Of a stretch of 64,000 nt of DNA, positions 24,090-32,600 are shown piece by piece. The notes under the pieces were generated by a model. That model had not been told where the DNA came from and did no database searches. It was given only the letters and a program-made list of their open reading frames with translations. Source of the DNA: Sphingomonas jatrophae (GTDB lineage Bacteria; Pseudomonadota; Alphaproteobacteria; Sphingomonadales; Sphingomonadaceae); the NCBI RefSeq assembly GCF_900113315.1, contig NZ_FOZG01000002.1:310001-374000 (forward strand), given 5' to 3'. The position numbers were made by a program, and so were the translations under genes. The stretch's first letter is position 1; each line of letters starts with the position of its first letter.

Positions 24090-24152
24090 CTCCACGACCT
24101 TGCGATCGCCAGCACCTGAAGCTGGTGCGTCTACCAATTCCGCCATCTGGGC
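24066..24152 (-). tRNA. tRNA-Leu (anticodon CAG)
   Basis: Reverse complement folds as a class II tRNA: acceptor stem GCCCAGA/TCTGGGC, D arm TGGCGGAATTGGTAGACGCA, anticodon stem CCAGC/GCTGG with loop TTCAGGT (anticodon CAG), a long variable arm, and a T arm with GGTTCGAGTCC. The discriminator is A and CCA is encoded (24066-24068). It is the integration target of the element to its left. Confidence 0.95.
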
Positions 24153-24253
24153 ACGGGGTAGGCGGCGGCCTTTAGGGGTGGCGGCACGGCCTTGTCAACG
24201 GCCCTTTCGCCCGGCATTGGCTGCGGCGCAGCACGACGAGGGTATCGCGAGAC

Positions 24254-25192
24254 ATGACGCAACTGGTGACGCTGTTCGGCGGCGGCGGATTTCTCGGCCG
24301 CTATCTGGCGCGCGAACTGATGAAGACGGGCACGCGCGTGCGCTTCGCCGCGCGCCGTCCGGAGCGGGCCTGGTTCCTGAAGCCGCAGGGCGGCCTCGGC
24401 CAGACCCAGTTCGTCGCGGCCGACGTGCGCCGCCCCGAGACGGTGGAGCGCGCGCTGCTCGGCGCCGATGCGGCGGTGAACCTGGTCGGCGTGCTGAAGG
24501 GCGATTTCGACGCCTATCATGTCGATGGCGCATGCAACGTGGCGGAGGCGGCGGCGCGGCTGGGCGTCAAGGCGCTGGTGCAGATCTCCGCGCTCGGCGC
24601 GGATCCGGCGGGCACGTCGCGATACCAGCGCAGCAAGGGCGAAGGTGAAGCGGCGGTGCGCGCCGCCTTCCCCGCCGCCACGATCCTGCGCCCGTCGGTG
24701 CTGTTCGGTCCCGAGGACGGCTTCGTGAACCTGTTTGCGAAGCTTGCGCGCGTCGCGCCGTTCCTGCCGGTGATCCGCCCGCAAGCGAAGTTGCAGCCGG
24801 CGTGGGTCGCGGATGTGGCGCGTGCGGCGGCGCAGGCGGTGCTCGATCCCGCGCGCCATGGCGGGCACACCTATTCGCTCGGCGGCCCGCAGGTGCTGAC
24901 CATGGCGGAGCTGAACCGCATGATCCTCGGCTGGATCGGCCGCGATTCGCGTGTCTGGGAGGTGCCCGATGCGCTGTCGCAGGGGCTGGTCTCGATGACG
25001 GGGTGGCTGCCGGGTGCGCCGGTCACCGCGGACCGGTTCCAGACGCTAGGCCAGGACAATGTCGTGCCCGCGGGAGCGGAAGGCTTCGCCGCCTTCGGGA
25101 TCGAGCCGACGCCGCTCGGCGCGGTCGCGCCCGGCTGGCTGGTCCAGTACCGCCGCCACGGCCGTTTCGGGCTGAACCAAGCCGCTCGCTAA
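24254..25192 (+). CDS. Complex I NDUFA9-like NAD(P)-binding protein
   Basis: A 312-aa atypical short-chain dehydrogenase. The N-terminal TLFGGGGFLGRYLARELMKTG is the GGxGFLG nucleotide-binding motif. QISALGADPAGTSRYQRSKGEGEAAVRAAFPAATILRPSVLFGPEDGFVNLFAKLARVAPFLPVI is the signature of the NDUFA9 subunit family of alphaproteobacteria and mitochondria, which binds NADPH and supports complex I. A catalytic YxxxK is replaced by YQRSK. First chromosomal gene past the tRNA. Confidence 0.9.
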   Translation: MTQLVTLFGGGGFLGRYLARELMKTGTRVRFAARRPERAWFLKPQGGLGQTQFVAADVRRPETVERALLGADAAVNLVGVLKGDFDAYHVDGACNVAEAAARLGVKALVQISALGADPAGTSRYQRSKGEGEAAVRAAFPAATILRPSVLFGPEDGFVNLFAKLARVAPFLPVIRPQAKLQPAWVADVARAAAQAVLDPARHGGHTYSLGGPQVLTMAELNRMILGWIGRDSRVWEVPDALSQGLVSMTGWLPGAPVTADRFQTLGQDNVVPAGAEGFAAFGIEPTPLGAVAPGWLVQYRRHGRFGLNQAAR

Positions 25193-25234
25193 CCGCCGGG
25201 CGCCCCTCCCCCCTCTCCCGCAAAGGCCCTCGCC

Positions 25235-26038
25235 ATGGATGCCTCCTGGCTGACCATCGTCCTGCTCGGCATCGTCGAGGGGCTGACCGAGTTCATCCCC
25301 GTCTCCTCGACCGGGCATCTCGTTCTCGCCGGCGAGCTGCTCGGTTTCCGTAGTGCCGCGTCGGCGACGTTCGACATCGTGATCCAGCTGGGCGCGATCC
25401 TGGCGGTGCTGGTTTATTACCATCGCCGCTTCACGGGCGTGCTGGCGGGCCTTGCGCGGCGCGATCCGGCGGCATGGGCGTTCAGCCGCAACGTGGCGCT
25501 GGGCTTCGTGCCGACGCTGATCGTGGGCGCGCTCGCTTATTCGGCGATCAAGGCGATGCTGGAGACGCCGGCGATCGTGGCGTGGGCGCTGATCATCGGC
25601 GGTGTCGCGATCCTGGTGATCGAACGGCTGGTGAAGCGACTGACGATCCACTCGGTCGAGACGATCCCGCCGGCCAAGGCGGTGCTGATCGGCCTGATCC
25701 AGTGCCTGTCGATGATTCCGGGTGTCAGCCGCTCGGGCGCGACGATCATGGGTGCGCTCAGCCTTGGCGTCGAGCGGCGCGTGGCGGCGGAATATAGCTT
25801 CTTCCTCGCGGTGCCCGTCATGCTGGCCGCCTCCGCCAAGGAATTGTGGCAAGTGCGCGACACGCTGGGCGACAGCGCATGGGGCCAGATCGGGCTTGGC
25901 TTCGTCGTCTCGTTCGTGGTGGCGCTGGCGGTGATCCGTGGCTTCCTGGCGATCGTCACGCGGCATGGGTTCGCACCATTCGCGATCTACCGGATCGTCG
26001 TTGGCGGTATCGCTCTGGTGTGGCTAGCTGGACGGTAG
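25235..26038 (+). CDS. uppP: Undecaprenyl-diphosphatase (BacA/UppP)
   Basis: A 267-aa polytopic membrane protein with the two family motifs [15 protein letters not shown] and [11 protein letters not shown], which hold the catalytic residues. It dephosphorylates undecaprenyl pyrophosphate to recycle the lipid carrier of peptidoglycan synthesis. It follows the NDUFA9-like gene by 42 bases and may be co-transcribed with it. Confidence 0.97.
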   Translation: MDASWLTIVLLGIVEGLTEFIPVSSTGHLVLAGELLGFRSAASATFDIVIQLGAILAVLVYYHRRFTGVLAGLARRDPAAWAFSRNVALGFVPTLIVGALAYSAIKAMLETPAIVAWALIIGGVAILVIERLVKRLTIHSVETIPPAKAVLIGLIQCLSMIPGVSRSGATIMGALSLGVERRVAAEYSFFLAVPVMLAASAKELWQVRDTLGDSAWGQIGLGFVVSFVVALAVIRGFLAIVTRHGFAPFAIYRIVVGGIALVWLAGR

Positions 26039-26194
26039 GTCCGCATCGGCATCATCTACTCGACTGAGATTAGAGCCGGTCCTTAGAGGGCAAGCTGCAG
26101 CAAGTTTTTAGGTCAGCATTGCTGATGCATTAGCCAGATTGCACGTGACAGCGGACGTTTTCGCCGCCAGACGAGCGGCGGAAGGAGCCGCCGT

Positions 26195-27652
26195 ATGGCC
26201 GAGAACCCGATGCTCAAGTTCGTTCGCGTGGAGCAGTCCTACCCGTCCAAGCGGGAGGCCGACGTTCGGCGCGAGGATTTCCGCGAGATTGCGGATCGGT
26301 TCGCAGTGGAGAAGGCGGAGGAACAATCGGCGCGCTGCTCGCAATGTGGCGTGCCCTATTGCTCGACGCACTGCCCGCTACACAATCACATTCCCGATTG
26401 GCTCCGCCTGACTGCCGAAGGCCGTCTGCGCGAAGCCTATGAGCTCTCCAACGCGACCTCGACCATGCCCGAAATCTGCGGCCGCATCTGCCCGCAGGAC
26501 CGGTTGTGCGAGGGCAATTGCGTGATCGAATTCTCCGGCCACGGCGCTGTGACGATCGGGTCGGTCGAGAAGTTCATCAGCGATACCGCTTGGGCCGAGG
26601 GCTGGGTCGCGCCGCTCGCTCCGCTGGCGGATCGCGGCCAGTCGATCGGCGTGATCGGTGCAGGTCCGGCCGGGCTGACCGCAGCGGAGCTGCTGCGCGT
26701 GCGCGGCTATGAGGTGCACGTCTATGACCGGCACGACCGCGCGGGTGGGCTGCTGACCTACGGCATCCCCGGCTTCAAGCTGGAGAAGGAAGTGGTCATG
26801 CGCCGCATCCGCCGGCTGGAGGAAGGCGGCATCATCTTCCACACCGGCTTCGACGTCGGCCGTGACGCGACGATGGCGGATCTGCGCGAGAAGCACGACG
26901 CGTTGCTGATCGCCACGGGCGTCTACAAGCCGCGGGCGATCAAGGCGCCCGGCGTCGGCTCCGCCGGTGTCGTCGAGGCGCTCGACTATCTGATCGCGTC
27001 CAACCGCAAGGGCTTTGGCGACGACGTGCCTGCGTGGGACGATGGCAGCCTCAATGCCGCGGGCAAGAACGTGATCGTTATCGGCGGCGGCGACACCGCG
27101 ATGGACTGCGTCCGTACCGCGGTCCGGCAGGGCGCGGCATCGGTGAAGTGCCTCTACCGCCGCGACCGGGCGAACATGCCCGGTTCGCAGCGCGAGGTCG
27201 CCAATGCGGAGGAGGAAGGCGTCGAGTTCGCCTGGCTCTCTGCGCCTGAGGGGTTCGAGGCGGCCGACGAGGGTCACGTCAGCGCCGTCCGCGCCACGCG
27301 GATGCGGCTGGGCGCGGCGGACGCCTCCGGTCGGCGCGCGCCGGAGGCGGATCCCGGCTCCGAGCACAGCCTGCCTGCCGATCTCGTCATCAAGGCGCTC
27401 GGCTTCGATGCGGAGGAGCTGCCGCGCCTGTTCGACGCGCCCGATCTGTCGGTGACGCGCTGGGGCACGCTGCGGATCGATCACCGCACGATGCAGACGA
27501 ACATGGAGGGCGTGTTCGCCGCGGGCGATATCGTGCGCGGCGCCAGCTTGGTCGTCTGGGCGATCCGCGACGGCCGCGACGTGGCGGAGCGGATGCACGC
27601 CTGGCTGAAGGCGCGCGCGCCGGTGCGGACGCAGGCGGTGGTGGCGGCGTGA
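26195..27652 (+). CDS. gltD: Glutamate synthase [NADPH] small subunit
   Basis: A 485-aa protein of normal length. The N-terminal 4Fe-4S region has CSQCGVPYCSTHCPLHN and CGRICPQDRLCEGNC, followed by FAD (GVIGAGPAGLTAAELLRVRGYEVHVYD) and NADPH (VIGGGDTAMDC) Rossmann motifs. It passes electrons from NADPH to the GltB subunit for glutamate formation from glutamine and 2-oxoglutarate. AAGGAG precedes the ATG. A GCCGCC/GGCGGC hairpin (about 26162-26181) just before the ribosome binding site could affect its translation. Unusually, gltB follows only after three other genes. Confidence 0.97.
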   Translation: MAENPMLKFVRVEQSYPSKREADVRREDFREIADRFAVEKAEEQSARCSQCGVPYCSTHCPLHNHIPDWLRLTAEGRLREAYELSNATSTMPEICGRICPQDRLCEGNCVIEFSGHGAVTIGSVEKFISDTAWAEGWVAPLAPLADRGQSIGVIGAGPAGLTAAELLRVRGYEVHVYDRHDRAGGLLTYGIPGFKLEKEVVMRRIRRLEEGGIIFHTGFDVGRDATMADLREKHDALLIATGVYKPRAIKAPGVGSAGVVEALDYLIASNRKGFGDDVPAWDDGSLNAAGKNVIVIGGGDTAMDCVRTAVRQGAASVKCLYRRDRANMPGSQREVANAEEEGVEFAWLSAPEGFEAADEGHVSAVRATRMRLGAADASGRRAPEADPGSEHSLPADLVIKALGFDAEELPRLFDAPDLSVTRWGTLRIDHRTMQTNMEGVFAAGDIVRGASLVVWAIRDGRDVAERMHAWLKARAPVRTQAVVAA

Positions 27653-28368
27653 TCACGCTGCTGATCGCCCTCGCCGCGGTCGGTGCGCCTGCTGCTGCGC
27701 CCGCCGCGACGACGGCACAGCCGGGATCATCGACGCGTGCGCAGGCGGAGGCGTTCGGCAGGCTCCACGTGCCAACGGACGTGACCATCGCTTCGGCACG
27801 CACGATGTTCGCGAGGACCTTCACAGCCAGCTTCGACGCGTCGGCCGAAAGCCTTGCGGCGGAAGCGCGTTTCCCCGGCATCCGCAATGCCGCGCTTGCC
27901 GCCGGCACGCAGGCGCTGGAGGATGGCGCGATGCGCGAGGTGCCGGCGCTGCAGTCGCAGATCGCCGACCTGGTGCAGGCGCGTCTTTCCGCCGGCGATC
28001 TGGCGGCGGTGCTGCGCTTCTACCAGCAGCCCGCAGTTCGGCGGCTGCAAGCCGCGGCGGGCACGTCCATGCCGGTGGACGCGATGATCGCCAAGGCCAA
28101 GGCGCAGCCGGTGCCGAGCTTCAGCGCGGCCGAGCTCGTGGATCATGCCGCGCGCGGGGCCGAGGCGGCCGCGACGCCGGCCGATCGCGCCGCTGTCGCC
28201 GCGTTCATGGCAACGCCCGCAGGGCGCCGCTTCGGCGCGCTGATGCCCGACTTGATGGAGCTGGTGACCGCCCGCACCAACGCCATGATCGAAGGGCTGC
28301 AACCGCAGATCCTCGCCGCCTCGCAGGCCGCCGCCCGCGACTTCGTGCGCAGCGCCGGGACGAAGTAG
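27649..28368 (+). CDS. Secreted DUF2059-like protein 1 (239 aa)
   Basis: Starts with GTG overlapping the gltD stop (GTGA). An N-terminal signal peptide (ITLLIALAAVGAPAAAPAATTAQ) precedes two DUF2059-like stretches: QSQIADLVQARLSAGDLAAVLRFYQQPAVRRLQAA and ADRAAVAAFMATPAGRRFGALMPDL. The family (L..ll.FY.sP.G..l) is periplasmic with unknown function. It is locked into the gltD-gltB operon. Confidence 0.75.
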   Translation: MITLLIALAAVGAPAAAPAATTAQPGSSTRAQAEAFGRLHVPTDVTIASARTMFARTFTASFDASAESLAAEARFPGIRNAALAAGTQALEDGAMREVPALQSQIADLVQARLSAGDLAAVLRFYQQPAVRRLQAAAGTSMPVDAMIAKAKAQPVPSFSAAELVDHAARGAEAAATPADRAAVAAFMATPAGRRFGALMPDLMELVTARTNAMIEGLQPQILAASQAAARDFVRSAGTK

Positions 28369-28369
28369 G

Positions 28370-28915
28370 ATGCGCCGTGCGCTCGTCCTCACGCTCGCTT
28401 TGATCGGCGGTGTCGCGCCGGCACAGCTGCCCGAGCCCGAGGGCGACGACCCGGCGACGACGCTGGCGCTGGAGGTGGAGCCGCACCGGCTGGTCGGCGC
28501 TGCGCTGGTGCGCGAGGAGGATGCCGCCGCCTATCTGACCCGCTATCTGCTCAGCCCCCGGCCGAAAGGGGCCAGGCGCGCCTGCGATCCGGCGAACGCC
28601 GCCTGCATCGCCGCCGCGGACGCGCTGGGCAAGGAAGCCGCGCCCGAGTTCCTGCGGCTTCAGGCGCGGGTCCATGCCGAGCGGCTGGCCAACGGTTTCA
28701 AGGCACGCATGACCGAGGCCGAGATCGAGCAGGTTCGCGCCGCGATCGACACGCCTGCTGCGCGCAAGTTCGTCGATGCGCTGCTCGCCTATCGCCGTGG
28801 GCCGCAGGATGCGGAGGCCGCAGTCGCGAACGAGCCGCTGATCACCGCCTTCCACCAGCAAATCTACGATTATTTCATCAACGAGACGGCGAAGCTGCCG
28901 AAGGCGAGGAAGTGA
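28370..28915 (+). CDS. Secreted hypothetical protein (181 aa), DUF2059-like
   Basis: Begins one base after the previous stop, with signal peptide RRALVLTLALIGGVAPAQ. The body contains KARMTEAEIEQVRAAIDTPAARKFVDALLAY, matching the FYxxPxG-type DUF2059 repeat in degenerate form. It is coupled to the next gene by TGATG. Function unknown; probably a paralogue of its neighbours. Confidence 0.7.
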   Translation: MRRALVLTLALIGGVAPAQLPEPEGDDPATTLALEVEPHRLVGAALVREEDAAAYLTRYLLSPRPKGARRACDPANAACIAAADALGKEAAPEFLRLQARVHAERLANGFKARMTEAEIEQVRAAIDTPAARKFVDALLAYRRGPQDAEAAVANEPLITAFHQQIYDYFINETAKLPKARK

Positions 28916-29619
28916 TGCGGCACCGCCTCGCACCCGTGGCAGCCGCCGCACTGCTGCTTGCCGTGCCCGCCAGCGCGCGGCCCGCTGCCCCTGCCCTGAC
29001 CGCGAGCCAGACGCAGGTCGATACCCTGCTCGGCATCCTTTTCCCGATCGATCGGCTGCTCCAGCTGAACCTGGCGGCTTGGCAGGAGGAGCTGGCGGCC
29101 ACGTTCGACGCCGATCCCGCCCTCGTCGCGCGCGAGAAGGCGGCACCGGGCCTGCGCGCCCGCGTTATAGAAGCAGGATTGGCTGAGGTGCGCGACGCTT
29201 ATGGCGGCGAGCTGCCGGTAATGGCCCGCGAGCTGCGGCCAATCTATGCCGAGCTGACGCCCGCCGATGCGGACACGCTGATCGCCTTCTTCCGCACGCC
29301 GACCGGCGCCAAGCTGGTCGCGCAGATGCATGCCGGCGTCGCGCAATCCGCCAGCCTGACGGTGCGTGGCGTTGCCGACGATGGACGACGCAAGGCGCTC
29401 GCCAGCCTCGAGCCGTCCGACGTGCCCGCTCTCAAGGCGTTCGCCGCTACGCCCGCCAGCGCGCGTGCGCGGGCGATGGCGCCCCGCATCGCCGAGGTGA
29501 GCGACCGGCATATCACCGCTGTCACCAAACGGCTCGAGACCGCCGTTCCCGCTGCCCGCGCCCGCGCGCTCGCAACCCCATCCACCCGCACGACCGATCA
29601 GAAGGCATCCGGCCAATGA
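28915..29619 (+). CDS. Secreted DUF2059-like protein 3 (234 aa)
   Basis: The ATG at 28915 overlaps the previous stop. Signal peptide RHRLAPVAAAALLLAVPASARPA, then a helical body including LPVMARELRPIYAELTPADADTLIAFFRTPTGAKLVAQM, a clear DUF2059 motif. Its stop overlaps the gltB start (ATGA). Third of three tandem related genes between the two glutamate synthase subunits. Confidence 0.75.
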   Translation: MRHRLAPVAAAALLLAVPASARPAAPALTASQTQVDTLLGILFPIDRLLQLNLAAWQEELAATFDADPALVAREKAAPGLRARVIEAGLAEVRDAYGGELPVMARELRPIYAELTPADADTLIAFFRTPTGAKLVAQMHAGVAQSASLTVRGVADDGRRKALASLEPSDVPALKAFAATPASARARAMAPRIAEVSDRHITAVTKRLETAVPAARARALATPSTRTTDQKASGQ

Positions 29620-32600
29620 CCACCGAAGCCGAACGCATCCGCCTTGCCAGCGAAGGCATGTATCGCCCCGAATTTGAAGGCGATGCCTGCGGTGTCGGCC
29701 TCGTCGCCGCGACGGACGGCAAGGCCTCGCGCCGTGTCGTCACCGCGGCGATCGATGCGTTGAAGGCGGTGTGGCACCGCGGCGCGGTCGATGCGGACGG
29801 CAAGACGGGTGACGGCGCGGGCATCCATGTCGACCTGCCCGCCGCCTTCTTCGACGACGCGATCGAACTGAGCGGCCATCGCCCCCTGCCCAATCGGCTG
29901 GCGGTCGGCATGATCTTCCTGCCGCGCACCGATCTCGGCGCGCAGGAAATGTGCCGCACCATCGTCGAATCCGAGATCATCGATTTCGGCTACACCATCT
30001 ATGGCTGGCGGCAGGTGCCGGTCGACGTGTCGGTCATCGGCGACAAGGCGATGATGACGCGGCCCGAGATTGAGCAGATCATGATCGCCGGCCCCATGCC
30101 CGATCAGGAAAGCATCGAGGAGTTCGAGAAGAAGCTCTACCTCGTCCGCCGCCGGATCGAGCGCAAGGTGATCGAGGCGCAGATCCAGGGCTTCTACGTC
30201 TGCTCGCTGTCCGCCCGCTCGATCATCTACAAGGGCCTGTTCCTCGCCGCCGAACTGTCCGTCTTCTACCCGGACCTGCAGGACGAGCGGTTCGTCAGCC
30301 GCGTCGCCGTGTTCCACCAGCGTTATTCCACCAACACCTTTCCGCAATGGTGGCTGGCGCAGCCGTTCCGGACGCTCGCGCATAACGGCGAGATCAACAC
30401 GATCCGCGGCAACAAGAACTGGATGAAGAGCCACGAGATCAAGATGGCCTCGCTCGCCTTCGGGGAGCATTCGGAGGAGATCAAGCCGCTCATTCCGGCG
30501 GGTGCCAGCGACACCGCCGCGCTGGATGCGGTGTTCGAGGCGATCTGCCGCTCTGGCAGGGACGCGCCCACCGCCAAGCTGATGCTGGTGCCGGAGGCGT
30601 GGCAGAACGATCCCTCGCTGCCGGCCCCGGTCGCGGACATGTATCGCTATTTCGGATCGGTGATGGAGCCGTGGGACGGACCCGCCGCGCTCGCCATGAC
30701 GGACGGGCGCTGGGTGGTGGCGGGCGTCGATCGCAATGCGCTCCGCCCGCTGCGCACGACACGGACGGCGGACAATCTGCTGATCGTGGGATCGGAAACC
30801 GGCATGGTCGTCGTTCCCGAATCCACCGTCGTGGCCAAGGGGGCGCTCGGGCCCGGGCAGATGGTGGCGATCGATCTGGATGAGGGGCGCCTCTACGGCG
30901 ACGCCGAGGTGAAGGCGCGGATCGCGGGCGAGCATCCTTATGGCGAGTGGGTGCAGGGCTTCCGCACGCTTGGCGACCTGCCGATCCCCGATGATGCCGC
31001 GCCGACCCGGTTCGAGCGGGCGGACCTGCTCCGCCGTCAGGTGGCGGCCGGGCAGACGATGGAGGACATGGAGCTGATCCTCAGCCCACAGGTGGAGGAG
31101 GCGAAGGAAGCCATCGGCTCGATGGGCGACGATACGCCGCTCGCCGTCATCTCGGACCGGCCGCGGCTGATCAGCCACTTCTTCCGCCAGAACTTCAGCC
31201 AGGTGACCAACCCGCCGATCGACTCGCTGCGCGAGACGCGGGTCATGTCGCTGAAGACGCGCTTCGGCAATCTCGCCAACATCCTCGATATCGGGCCCGT
31301 CCAGTCGGATGTGCTGGTGCTCGACAGTCCCGTTCTCGGCAGTGCCGAGTGGACCACGCTGAAGGCACATTTCGGAGACCGCGCCGCGGATATCGACTGC
31401 ACCTTCGCCGCGCCCGTCGGCCCGGATTCATTGCGCCAGGCGATCGCCGCGGTGCGCGCACAGGCCGAGCAGGCGGTGCGCGAGGGGCGGACCGAGCTGT
31501 TCCTGACGGACGAGCATGTCGGCCCCGATCGCATCGCCATCCCGGCGGTGCTCGCTGCGGCCGCGGTCCACACCCACTTGGTCCGCCGCGGTCTGCGTTC
31601 CTATGCGTCGGTCAATGTGCGCGCGGCGGAGTGCCTCGACACGCATTATTTCGCGGTGCTGATCGGCGTCGGCGCGACCACGGTGAACGCCTATCTGGCA
31701 GAGGCCGCGATCGTCGATCGGCAGGCGCGCGGCCTGTTCGGGCGCTTGAGCGTCGAGGAATGCCTCAAGCGTCACCGCAAGGCGATCGACGATGGCCTGC
31801 TGAAGATCATGTCGAAGATGGGGATCGCGGTGATCTCCTCCTATCGCGGCGGCTATAATTTCGAGGCGGTCGGCCTCAGCCGCGCGCTGGTGAACGACAT
31901 GTTCCCCGGCATGCCCGCCAAGATTTCGGGCGAGGGCTATGCCTCGCTCCAGCTCAACGCGGTCGAGCGGCATGAGGCGGCGTTCGACGACGTGGTCGTC
32001 GCCCTGCCCGTCGGCGGCTTCTACCGGCAGCGTGGCGGCGGCGAGGCGCATGCCTATTCGGCGCAATTGATGCACCTGCTGCAGACCGCGGTCGCGACCG
32101 ACAGCTACTCCACCTATCTGCAATTCTCGCGCGGGGTGAAGGATTTGCCCCCCGTCTATCTGCGCGATCTGCTTGAGTTCAACTGGGCGCGCGAAGCCAT
32201 CCCGATCGACTCGGTCGAGGCGATCACCGAAATCCGCAAGCGCTTCGTCACGCCCGGCATGTCGCTCGGCGCGCTCAGCCCGGAGGCACATGAGACGCTG
32301 GCGATCGCGATGAACCGGATCGGCGCCAAGGCGGTGTCGGGCGAGGGCGGCGAGGACAAGTCGCGCTACAAGCCCTATGCAAATGGCGACAACGCGAATT
32401 CGGTGATCAAGCAGATCGCCTCCGGCCGCTTTGGCGTCACCGCCGAATATCTCGGCTCTGCGGAGGAGCTGGAGATCAAGGTCGCGCAAGGGGCCAAGCC
32501 CGGCGAGGGCGGGCAGCTGCCCGGCTTCAAGGTGACGGAGATGATCGCGCGACTGCGCCACGCCACGCCCGGCGTCACGCTCATCTCGCCGCCGCCGCAC

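Noticed and set aside
26039-26194. Riboswitch or glutamine-type RNA element upstream of gltD
   Set aside because: The 156-bp gap has only one small hairpin near the ribosome binding site and no motif of a known riboswitch class.
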